A DNA stretch of 7,495 bases from an uncultured Acidobacteriota bacterium. GTDB lineage: Bacteria > Acidobacteriota > Blastocatellia > Pyrinomonadales > Pyrinomonadaceae. The notes below the pieces were generated by a model. It saw only the letters and a program-made list of their open reading frames with translations, did not search any database and was not told where the DNA came from. The first letter of the stretch is position 1. The number at the start of each line of letters is the position of its first letter. The position numbers were made by a program, and so were the translations under genes. The stretch lies in NCBI GenBank assembly GCA_902826385.1, contig CADEEU010000178.1:1-7495 (forward strand), read 5' to 3'. Of the stretch, positions 1 through 5,482 are shown one piece after another.

Positions 1-41
1 TGGACTGGGCCGAAGTGCGGCAAGTGTTGAGCGAACGCTGA
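1..41 (+). CDS. C-terminal tail of an upstream gene (partial, unidentified)
   Basis: Reading in the third frame from base 3 gives DWAEVRQVLSER followed by TGA at 39-41. The composition (amphipathic, charged, helix-like) is what a real protein C-terminus looks like. The position just before a capsid gene suggests another head-morphogenesis protein such as a portal, protease or scaffold, but twelve residues cannot identify it. The second frame is also open, to 88, but runs into the palindromic repeat and gives repetitive NADQADRAD-type sequence, so it is the less likely frame. The gene begins outside the window. Confidence 0.4.
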   Translation, partial: DWAEVRQVLSER

Positions 42-53
42 GTTTGCGAGGAG

Positions 54-168
54 TTTTGAACGCGGATCAGGCGGATCGGGCGGATTAAGACCGGATTCGA
101 AAATCCAAAAACAACGTTTCGTTCCGATCCGCGAAAATCCGCGAAATCCGCCTGATCAGCGTTCAAAA
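54..168. repeat. Nested palindromic repeat, copy 1 (CGGAT/ATCCG iterated)
   Basis: The outer arms TTTTGAACGC (54-63) and GCGTTCAAAA (159-168) are perfect complements. After one mismatch, 65-76 pairs perfectly with 146-157, giving a 23-base arm with a single mismatch. Further inside, 80-86 pairs with 136-142, 92-96 with 127-131, and CGAAA 98-102 with TTTCG 117-121. The arms are made of CGGAT words starting at 63, 72, 81 and 92 and ATCCG words starting at 127, 137 and 146, so steps are 9-11 bases. It fills most of the gap between the upstream gene and the capsid gene. It resembles a dispersed chromosomal palindrome rather than a gene, and a related copy lies at 1079-1171. Confidence 0.85.
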
Positions 169-220
169 AATGACTAACCCAGGAACGTCCAAGCGGGCGT
201 AGCTTTTACAGGAAAAAATT

Positions 221-1072
221 ATGGCACTGACATTTATCCCCACGGTATGGGCGGCGCGGCTGCTCACGGCATTGGAAAAATCTCTTGTTTACGGCCAGCG
301 AGATGTCGCGAACCGTAACTATGAAGGCGACATTCGCCAGGCGGGAAACACCGTCAAGATAGCGTCGATCGGCGACGTGAACATCGGCGATTACACAAAG
401 AACACGGACATCGACGAGCCCGAAACGTTGAGCGATACCGACCTGTCACTGACCATCGACCAGGCGAAGTATTTCAACTTTTACGTCGACAGCGTCGATC
501 GTGCACAACAGAACGTAAACGTGCTTGATGAAGCGATGCGGCGTGCCGCATGGAAGCTGCGCGATACGGCCGACTCATTTCTTGCGGGCGTGATGGACGC
601 AGCGGTGCCCGCGGGCAACAAGATCGGGTCGACGACCACGCCGAAGGTTCCGACCAAGGACGACGCGTACGAATATCTCGTCGATCTGGGCGTACTGCTC
701 GATGAAGCGAATACGCCGATCGATGGCCGGTTCGTGATCGTCCCTGCGTGGTTCCATGGACTGCTTTTAAAAGACGAGCGGTTCGTCAAAGCCGGGACCG
801 TTCGTTCGGACAGCGCACTGTCGAACGGCGAGGTCGGTGAGGCCGCCGGGTTTCGCATCCTGAAATCGAACAACGTCCCGAACACGACTGCCACGAAACA
901 CAAGATCATCGCCGGCCACTCGGTTGCGACCGCGTACGTCGAGCAGGTTCTGGACGTCCAGACCTTCAAACCCGAAAAGCGCTTCGGCGACGCAGTGAAG
1001 GGCCTGCACGTTTACGGTGCCAAGGTCGTAAGGCCGACGGCGTTGGCTTGTTTGATCGCGAATAAATCGTAA
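221..1072 (+). CDS. Phage major capsid protein, P22 coat-like group
   Basis: This 283-residue protein is recognised from its overall pattern as a tailed-phage major capsid protein of the group often annotated as P22 coat protein (gene 5)-like, with the HK97 fold. Typical elements are the N-terminal FIPTVWAARLLTALEKSLVYG segment (residues 5-25), the NRNYEGDIRQAGNTVKI stretch (31-47), the IGDVNIGDYTKNTDID strand region (about 50-65) and DQAKYFNFYVDSVDRAQ (about 80-97). The C-terminal half reads as a capsid A-domain (FVIVPAWFHGLLL...) ending in a strand-rich VYGAKVVRPTALACLIA tail. The subunit would form the icosahedral head shell. AGGA at 210-213 lies 7 bases before the ATG, which supports this start. 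The reading frame is intact with no frameshift. It is flanked on both sides by palindromic repeats, which is unusual for a compact phage structural operon. Family assignment is from memory of related proteins, not from a search. Confidence 0.85.
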   Translation: MALTFIPTVWAARLLTALEKSLVYGQRDVANRNYEGDIRQAGNTVKIASIGDVNIGDYTKNTDIDEPETLSDTDLSLTIDQAKYFNFYVDSVDRAQQNVNVLDEAMRRAAWKLRDTADSFLAGVMDAAVPAGNKIGSTTTPKVPTKDDAYEYLVDLGVLLDEANTPIDGRFVIVPAWFHGLLLKDERFVKAGTVRSDSALSNGEVGEAAGFRILKSNNVPNTTATKHKIIAGHSVATAYVEQVLDVQTFKPEKRFGDAVKGLHVYGAKVVRPTALACLIANKS

Positions 1073-1078
1073 AACGCT

Positions 1079-1171
1079 TGAACGCGGATTGCGCGGATTT
1101 AGAGGATCAAGAACACGGATCTAAACTTTCGGATCCGTGTTCATCCGCCCGATCCGTAAAATCCGCGTTCA
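1079..1171. repeat. Nested palindromic repeat, copy 2 (CGGAT/ATCCG iterated)
   Basis: The outer arms TGAACGCGGATT (1079-1090) and AATCCGCGTTCA (1160-1171) are perfect 12-base complements. Inside, 1094-1098 pairs with 1152-1156, 1104-1107 with 1143-1146, and GAACACGGATC (1111-1121) with GATCCGTGTTC (1132-1142) around a 10-base loop. CGGAT words start at 1085, 1094, 1116 and 1130, and ATCCG words at 1133, 1143, 1152 and 1161. The outer TGAACGCGGAT matches the outer arm of copy 1 (57-67), while the interior differs, so the two copies share architecture and ends more than exact sequence. The repeat begins 6 bases after the capsid stop codon. It could act as a transcript-stabilising or attenuating hairpin, but there is no U-tract, so it is not a classical terminator. 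Confidence 0.85.
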
Positions 1172-1205
1172 TGATTCTTCAGCCAAACCGCCAGGAGAAC
1201 AAACT

Positions 1206-1544
1206 ATGCCCGACACACCACAGGAAAAACTCAAAAAACTTACCGCCTGGGACACCATGCCCGCGTTGACCGAAGACGAGCTCGACGAACTACTCGTCTC
1301 GTCCGCGCTCGAAGACAAGGACGGATTCGCCCCGCTTCATGAAGAATGGTCGCCGACCTACGACCTCAACACCGCCGCCGCAAACGGCTGGCTGATAAAA
1401 GCAGGCCGTGCGTCCAGCACAACCGAAACAAATCCGGACTCTTTTTACGTCAGCTCGAAGATATTCGACAACTGCTGCCGCATGGCAGCGATCTACAGAG
1501 CAAAAGGGAGAACGTCGCTGAGCGTGGCGAAAATATTAGAGTAA
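1206..1544 (+). CDS. Small phage head-tail connector/adaptor-like protein
   Basis: This 112-residue protein resembles the small head-tail connector (adaptor) proteins encoded just after the capsid gene in many tailed phages. The pattern is an acidic helix LTEDELDELLVSSALEDKDG (residues 21-40), then EEWSPTYDLNTAAANGWLIKAGRASS (about 46-71), a short variable stretch, and a C-terminal helix SSKIFDNCCRMAAIYRAKG. Such proteins form a ring between portal and tail. AGGAGA at 1192-1197 lies 8 bases before the ATG at 1206. An in-frame upstream ATG at 1137 falls inside the palindrome and has no ribosome site, so it is rejected as the start. The gene follows the capsid gene across a repeat-filled gap and is followed within 7 bases by a terminator hairpin. 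The assignment rests on pattern resemblance plus context and is less certain than that of the capsid. Confidence 0.6.
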   Translation: MPDTPQEKLKKLTAWDTMPALTEDELDELLVSSALEDKDGFAPLHEEWSPTYDLNTAAANGWLIKAGRASSTTETNPDSFYVSSKIFDNCCRMAAIYRAKGRTSLSVAKILE

Positions 1545-1550
1545 AAAGGT

Positions 1551-1580
1551 AAAAGCTCGATTTTATCGGGCTTTTGTTTT
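1551..1580 (+). terminator. Intrinsic terminator after the phage-type genes
   Basis: AAAAGCTCGAT (1551-1561) pairs with ATCGGGCTTTT (1565-1575) around a TTT loop. The stem has 11 pairs including one G-U, and is followed by GTTTTG. It starts 7 bases after the connector stop codon. The A-rich left arm means the structure could also stop transcription arriving from the right. Confidence 0.8.
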
Positions 1581-1582
1581 GT

Positions 1583-1629
1583 AAATCATCCATTGAGTGG
1601 TTGAAATTCAGCCACCTGGTGGATGATTT
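1583..1629. repeat. Long imperfect inverted repeat (47 bases)
   Basis: AAATCATCCA (1583-1592) is the perfect complement of TGGATGATTT (1620-1629). Inside, GTGG (1597-1600) pairs with CCAC (1612-1615), T1601 with G1611 as a wobble, and TGAA (1602-1605) with TTCA (1607-1610). Between the blocks, 1593-1595 and 1617-1619 can form three G-U pairs in + strand RNA, leaving only A1596/C1616 mismatched. The whole segment can therefore fold into one hairpin of about 22 pairs. There is no good T-tract after it. It may be a second structured 3' end, a small mobile-element remnant or an attachment-type site; the sequence alone does not decide. Confidence 0.7.
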
Positions 1630-1674
1630 GCACGTATGTGAGGTCGGATTTGTAGTGCCGAGCTGACAGATTTG
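1625..1674. promoter_or_regulatory. Three GATTTG direct repeats at 22-base spacing
   Basis: GATTTG occurs at 1625-1630, 1647-1652 and 1669-1674, with exactly 22 bases between starts, about two helical turns. The second and third copies share a longer context: GATTTG-TAG-TGCCG and GATTTG-TGCCG. They end 45 bases upstream of the -10 element at 1719-1724, a usual place for an activator to bind. The first copy overlaps the right arm of the inverted repeat at 1583-1629. The functional reading is inference. Confidence 0.35.
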
Positions 1675-1715
1675 TGCCGGCAAAGCGCTACGTCACTCGC
1701 TATCTCCCGATTGAA

Positions 1716-1724
1716 TGTTATAAT
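1716..1724 (+). promoter_or_regulatory. Extended -10 promoter for the molybdo-hydroxylase operon
   Basis: TGTTATAAT contains a perfect TATAAT (1719-1724) preceded by the TG of an extended -10 element (1716-1717). No convincing TTGACA-like -35 lies 16-18 bases upstream, which fits an extended -10 or activator-dependent promoter. Transcription would start near 1731, leaving a leader of about 48 bases before the first gene's ATG at 1779. Confidence 0.55.
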
Positions 1725-1778
1725 CACAACACAAAGCTCAAATTTCCTGACAATTCAGAACAAGCGAGGTTACCAGCG

Positions 1779-2240
1779 ATGACAAGACTCAGCGTTAACC
1801 GGAAGGCCTATGAGGTCGAAGCGGACCCGAATACGCCTCTTCTTTGGGTTATCCGTGACGATTGCGGGCTGACCGGGACCAAGTTCGGCTGCGGAGTGGC
1901 CCAGTGCGGCTCGTGTACGGTCCATTTGGATGGCGAGGCGAGGCGGTCGTGCGTGACGCCGTTAAAGGCGGCGGTCGGTAAAGAGGTGACGACGATCGAA
2001 GGGTTGTCGCCGGACTCGACACATGCGCTTCAGAAGGCGTGGATTGAGGTAGATGTCCCGCAATGCGGCTATTGCCAGTCGGGCCAGATAATGTCCGCCG
2101 TGATCTTGCTGAAAGAGAACAAAAAGCCGACCGACGCGGATATTGACGCGGCTATGTCGGGTATTGTTTGCCGCTGCGGAACATACAATCGAATCCGAGA
2201 CGCGATCAAGAAAGCCGCAATGAACGGAGGTGCGAAATGA
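1779..2240 (+). CDS. [2Fe-2S] small subunit of molybdopterin hydroxylase (isoquinoline 1-oxidoreductase alpha-type, IorA-like)
   Basis: This 153-residue iron-sulfur subunit belongs to the xanthine oxidase family and carries electrons away from the molybdenum site. The N-terminal plant-ferredoxin-type domain has the cluster cysteines C38, C43, C46 and C58 (GCGVAQCGSC then RSC). The C-terminal helical domain holds the second [2Fe-2S] cluster with C96 and C99 in PQCGYCQSGQ and C131 and C133 in VCRCGTYNRIRDAI. Length and motif order match the small subunits of isoquinoline 1-oxidoreductase and related aldehyde or N-heterocycle dehydrogenases. The frame is open upstream to an ATG at 1674, but the ATG at 1779 is chosen because GAGGT at 1766-1770 lies 8 bases before it and the family begins there; the upstream stretch would also overlap the promoter. 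No export signal is present, so it probably leaves the cytoplasm bound to the Tat-bearing large subunit. Its stop overlaps the next start by four bases (ATGA). Confidence 0.93.
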   Translation: MTRLSVNRKAYEVEADPNTPLLWVIRDDCGLTGTKFGCGVAQCGSCTVHLDGEARRSCVTPLKAAVGKEVTTIEGLSPDSTHALQKAWIEVDVPQCGYCQSGQIMSAVILLKENKKPTDADIDAAMSGIVCRCGTYNRIRDAIKKAAMNGGAK

Positions 2241-4417
2241 CAGCGAAAACTGAGCTTGATCGACGATCGTTTTTGAAAGCCACATTGGTCGCGGGCGGTT
2301 CGCTCGTTTTCGGGCTGCACCTGCCGTCTAAATCGCGGGCTGAGGAGCGGTTCGGAATCGCGGAACCAGCGGTTGCGGCATTCCAGCCGAATGCATTTAT
2401 AAAGATCGCACCCGACGGCAAAGTTACGGTCACCGTGGGCCAATCCGAAATGGGCCAGGGAGTGCTTACTTCGCTGCCGATGATAGTGGCCGAGGATCTG
2501 GACGTCGATTTTGCGAACGTGATGTACGAACAGGCCCCGGCCGACAAAGCGTTTGCGAACCCGATGATGGGCACGATGGTCACGGGTGGAAGCTCGAGCG
2601 TTAAGATGTTTTTTGCACCATTGCGAAAAGCGTCCGCGGCGGCCCGCGAGATGCTCGTCGCGGCGGCGGCCCAGCAGTGGGGCGTGCCGGCAGAAAGCTG
2701 CCGGGTGGCAAAAGGCGAAGTTTTTCACCCGACATCGCGGCGTGCGGCAAAATACGGAACGCTGCTCGATGCCGCGTCGAAACTTACGCCTCCAGCCGAA
2801 CCAAAACTAAAAGACGCGAAAGATTTTAAGATCATCGGCAAACCGATGAAGCGGCTCGACACGCCGGCGAAGGTTAACGGCACCGGTATTTTTGCTATCG
2901 ACGTAAAGGTGCCCGGAATGCTGACGGCGAGCATTTTACGTTGCCCGTACATGGGCGGCAAGGTCGGCCGCGTCGATGAGGCGGAAGCGAAAGCGGTGAA
3001 AGGCGTGCGTGCCGTTGTAACGCTTGGCGATGGCGTGGGGATCGTTGCGGACAATTACTGGTCGGCGAAAAAAGGCCGCGACGCTCTGACTGTCGAATGG
3101 GACAAGGGCCCGAACCCAAATCTTTCGAGCGACGGCATCTACAAAATGTTTGCCGACGGTGCGAACAACGACAAAGGCTTGGTCGCCAAAAAGACTGACG
3201 ATCTTGCGGGGGCCAAATCTAAGGCCGCAAAAACGGTCGAGGCGGTTTATTGGTCTCCTTTCCTGGCTCACGCAACGATGGAGCCCATGACATTTGTCGC
3301 CGATGTACGCAAAGATTCGGCCGAGGTTTGGGGCGGCGTTCAGGCACAGATGATGGTCGCGCAGGTCGTCGGCAAAACCGCGGGCGTGCCGGCCGACAAA
3401 GTAAAGGTGAACACGACCTTACTCGGCGGCGGATTCGGACGGCGGTTCGAAATGGATTACGTCATCGACGGAACGCTGCTGTCTAAGGCTGTCGGCAAAC
3501 CGGTGAAAGTGATCTGGACGCGGGAGGACGACATGCAGGGCGACCAGTATCGTCCCGCGACCTACAACAAAATGTCGGCCGGGTTGGACGCAAGCGGTAA
3601 CCCGGTTTTCTGGCATCACCGGGTGGTTAATGACGCGATCATGGCGAGGCTTGGACCCGGATTCGGCTTTGAGCTGAAGCCGGACCAACTCGACGACTCA
3701 GCCTTTGAGGGAGCGCATAATCTGCCCTACGACCTCGGCCAAATGCAGATCGATTGGGTGCGAAAGGACACGGGCGTTCCGGTAGGTTTCTGGCGTTCGG
3801 TGGGCAGTTCGCACACGGCGTTTTCGACCGAATGTTTTGTCGATGAGCTGGCTCATGCTGCCGGGAAAGATCCACTCGCGTTTCGCCTTGCAACGCTGGC
3901 AAAACATCCGCGTCATGCGGGCGCATTGAAACTCGCGGCCGAAAAAGCAGGATGGGGCAAACCTTTGCCGAAAGGAATGGGACGCGGCATCGCCGTTCAC
4001 GAAAGCTTTGGCAGCTATGTCGCTCAGGTTGCCGAGGTTTCGGTCGATAACGACGGGCATGTCCGCGTGCATCGCGTGGTCATCGCGTGCGACTGCGGAC
4101 AGGTGGTAAATCCCGACACCGTTGCCGCCCAGATGGAAGGCGGAATGGTCTATGGACTGACCGCCGCTCTTTACGGCGAGATCACGCTGAAAGACAACCG
4201 CGTCGAGCAGCGTAATTTTTACGATTACAAAATGCTGAGGATGAACGAAATGCCGAAGTGCGAAGTCCACATCGTACCATCGAACGAAAAGCACGGCGGC
4301 GTAGGCGAACCCGGCACACCGCCAATCGCTCCGGCGGTTGTGAACGCGATCTTTGCGGCGACCGGCAAACGTATCCGCAGTCTGCCGATCAGGCCAGAAG
4401 AATTGAAACAAGCATAG
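2237..4417 (+). CDS. Molybdopterin-binding large subunit, Tat-exported (isoquinoline 1-oxidoreductase beta-type, IorB-like)
   Basis: This 726-residue catalytic subunit hydroxylates an aldehyde or heteroaromatic substrate with water-derived oxygen at a Mo-cytosine-dinucleotide cofactor. A twin-arginine signal, RRSFLK at residues 9-14 followed by a hydrophobic stretch and a likely cleavage region near SRA, places it in the periplasm. Cofactor-binding motifs follow in order: QSEMGQG (69-75), the smaller xanthine-dehydrogenase-type domain starting at GKPMKRLDTPAKVNGTGIF (from about 201), GGGFGRRFEMDY (397-408), and GVGEPGTPPIAP near the end (688-699), where E691 is the expected catalytic glutamate. 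Length is normal for IorB-type proteins. No cytochrome domain is fused at the C-terminus, unlike nicotinate dehydrogenase NicB. GGAGG at 2226-2230 precedes the ATG by 6 bases, and ATG and the upstream stop share ATGA, so translation is coupled. The longer reading frame from 2168 is discarded because it lacks a ribosome site and would bury the Tat motif. The substrate is undetermined. Confidence 0.93.
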   Translation: MTAKTELDRRSFLKATLVAGGSLVFGLHLPSKSRAEERFGIAEPAVAAFQPNAFIKIAPDGKVTVTVGQSEMGQGVLTSLPMIVAEDLDVDFANVMYEQAPADKAFANPMMGTMVTGGSSSVKMFFAPLRKASAAAREMLVAAAAQQWGVPAESCRVAKGEVFHPTSRRAAKYGTLLDAASKLTPPAEPKLKDAKDFKIIGKPMKRLDTPAKVNGTGIFAIDVKVPGMLTASILRCPYMGGKVGRVDEAEAKAVKGVRAVVTLGDGVGIVADNYWSAKKGRDALTVEWDKGPNPNLSSDGIYKMFADGANNDKGLVAKKTDDLAGAKSKAAKTVEAVYWSPFLAHATMEPMTFVADVRKDSAEVWGGVQAQMMVAQVVGKTAGVPADKVKVNTTLLGGGFGRRFEMDYVIDGTLLSKAVGKPVKVIWTREDDMQGDQYRPATYNKMSAGLDASGNPVFWHHRVVNDAIMARLGPGFGFELKPDQLDDSAFEGAHNLPYDLGQMQIDWVRKDTGVPVGFWRSVGSSHTAFSTECFVDELAHAAGKDPLAFRLATLAKHPRHAGALKLAAEKAGWGKPLPKGMGRGIAVHESFGSYVAQVAEVSVDNDGHVRVHRVVIACDCGQVVNPDTVAAQMEGGMVYGLTAALYGEITLKDNRVEQRNFYDYKMLRMNEMPKCEVHIVPSNEKHGGVGEPGTPPIAPAVVNAIFAATGKRIRSLPIRPEELKQA

Positions 4418-4427
4418 GAGGATCAAG

Positions 4428-5078
4428 ATGAAAAGAAACTCGACATTTTCAAATCGGAACGCTCTGAAACTCGCCCTGATCGCGATCGCTTGTTTTGCGT
4501 TGGCCGGCTTTGCCTGGAAAGGCGGAGTAACGATCGAACCCGTGGACGGAAGCGTTGTGAACGAACAGACGATTGAAACGGCACCGAATCCGGCCGCCGC
4601 GATGGCAGCATTTAACGAAGCGGCAAAGGTATTTTTCTCGGCCCGCTGTGCCAATTGCCATCCGGCGAGCGACGTGCCGACGCAGGGTGACAATTTTACT
4701 CCGCATGCCCAGGGCGTTACTCGAGGAAAAGAAGGCAAGGGCGTGTACGGCATGAAGTGCAATACGTGCCATCAGGACCAGAATCTCGAAGGCGATCACA
4801 TGCCGCCCGGCGTTCCAAACTGGCACATGCCGCCGGCCGATCAAAAGATGGTTTTTCAGGGGTTGACCGCGGGACAGCTTTGCCGCCAACTAAAAAACCC
4901 GAAGATGAACGGCGGACGTAAGACGCCGAAAGAAGCCATTCACCATCTTGAAGAAGACCCGCTGGTAACCTGGGCATGGACGCCCGGCGACGGCCGTTCG
5001 GTGCCGCCGATCAGCTATGAAGAATTCATGAAACAAATGAATGCATGGGTCGCTAACGGAGCGGCGTGTCCGGAATAA
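4428..5078 (+). CDS. Di-heme c-type cytochrome, probable electron acceptor of the hydroxylase
   Basis: This 216-residue protein begins with a basic start and a hydrophobic segment (about 12-30) that is a Sec signal peptide or membrane anchor. It then carries two heme c attachment motifs, CANCH (74-78) and CNTCH (111-115). Methionines and histidines such as H93, M125, H133 and M134 are available as sixth ligands, but which are used is unknown. C152 and C214 are extra cysteines that could form a disulfide. The final helix (YEEFMKQMNAWVANGAACPE) resembles the closing helix of cytochrome folds. AGGAGG (4416-4421) overlaps the previous stop codon and lies 6 bases before the ATG, so expression is tied to the large subunit. 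It probably accepts electrons from the Fe-S subunit in the periplasm and passes them to the respiratory chain. In several related enzymes cytochrome domains are fused to the large subunit; here it is a separate gene. Confidence 0.85.
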   Translation: MKRNSTFSNRNALKLALIAIACFALAGFAWKGGVTIEPVDGSVVNEQTIETAPNPAAAMAAFNEAAKVFFSARCANCHPASDVPTQGDNFTPHAQGVTRGKEGKGVYGMKCNTCHQDQNLEGDHMPPGVPNWHMPPADQKMVFQGLTAGQLCRQLKNPKMNGGRKTPKEAIHHLEEDPLVTWAWTPGDGRSVPPISYEEFMKQMNAWVANGAACPE

Positions 5079-5083
5079 AACCG

Positions 5084-5473
5084 ATGAAAGCGCTTTTCAA
5101 GAACGCGTGGGGCTATCAGGGCGACGCGATGAATTTGCCGGTGGCGAACGTCGATGATGCCGTCGCTTTTTATACGAGCGTTATGGGTTTTGCGGTCGAT
5201 TCGCGCTCGGACGATCCTGTCCGGTCGGTCGTTCTCACGCGTCCTGACGTTAAGATCGCTCTTGCCGAGAACGGCGGCGATCCGACACAGGACGGTTGTG
5301 CATTTGAGGTCGATGACGTAGAAAATGTGTTTGCCGAGTTTCAGGCAAACGGTCTTGGGAAAGAAAATGCGGACTTTAAGACGGAGAACAGCCATGGCTC
5401 TGACTGGAAGGTTTTCTACGTTGTCGCACCTGACGGCCTTTGCTACTGGCTCGGCCAACGCCTCACCAACTAA
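5084..5473 (+). CDS. VOC superfamily (glyoxalase/bleomycin resistance fold) protein
   Basis: This protein of about 130 residues has the vicinal-oxygen-chelate pattern. It starts with NLPVANVDDAVAFYTSVMGFAV, then a strand-rich region (RSVVLTRPDVKIALAENG), a second half-repeat opening with CAFEVDDVENVFAEFQANGLG, and closing FYVVAPDGLCYWLGQRL. VOC proteins bind metals or small molecules and include glyoxalases, dioxygenases and drug-binding proteins; the reaction here cannot be assigned. No signal peptide is visible, so it is likely cytoplasmic. A GTG at 5066 is an alternative start: it would overlap the cytochrome gene, with GGAG only 4 bases before it. The ATG at 5084 is preferred but the choice is uncertain. 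Its stop codon lies 9 bases before the next start and in the same reading frame. Its place inside the operon suggests a role tied to the hydroxylase's substrate or product, or protection from it. Confidence 0.82.
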   Translation: MKALFKNAWGYQGDAMNLPVANVDDAVAFYTSVMGFAVDSRSDDPVRSVVLTRPDVKIALAENGGDPTQDGCAFEVDDVENVFAEFQANGLGKENADFKTENSHGSDWKVFYVVAPDGLCYWLGQRLTN

Positions 5474-5482
5474 CACTCACGC

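Noticed and set aside
481..969. Open minus-strand frame inside the capsid gene
   Set aside because: Ser/Arg-rich, motif-free and fully contained in the capsid coding region; no ribosome site.
221..1072. Encapsulin nanocompartment shell instead of a phage capsid
   Set aside because: The pattern fits the P22-coat-like phage group and a connector-like gene follows; no encapsulin-type cargo gene is adjacent.
54..1171. CRISPR array
   Set aside because: The CGGAT words are short, palindromically arranged and separated by only a few bases, with no repeat-spacer pattern and no cas genes.
1137..1205. N-terminal extension of the connector-like protein from the upstream ATG
   Set aside because: The ATG lies within the palindrome, the extension is low-quality sequence, and AGGAGA is correctly placed for the ATG at 1206.
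1731..1778. Molybdenum cofactor riboswitch in the operon leader
   Set aside because: The leader predicted from the -10 element is only about 48 bases and shows no complex fold that I can identify.
4485..4505. Lipoprotein lipobox in the cytochrome (cysteine at residue 22)
   Set aside because: The preceding residues A-I-A do not fit a good lipobox and the cysteine is in the middle of the hydrophobic segment; an ordinary signal peptide or anchor is more likely.
3698..4762. Long open minus-strand frame (354 codons) opposite the large subunit and cytochrome genes
   Set aside because: It lies opposite two well-supported genes, has no ribosome site or recognisable motifs, and is the kind of long antisense frame expected opposite GC-rich coding DNA.
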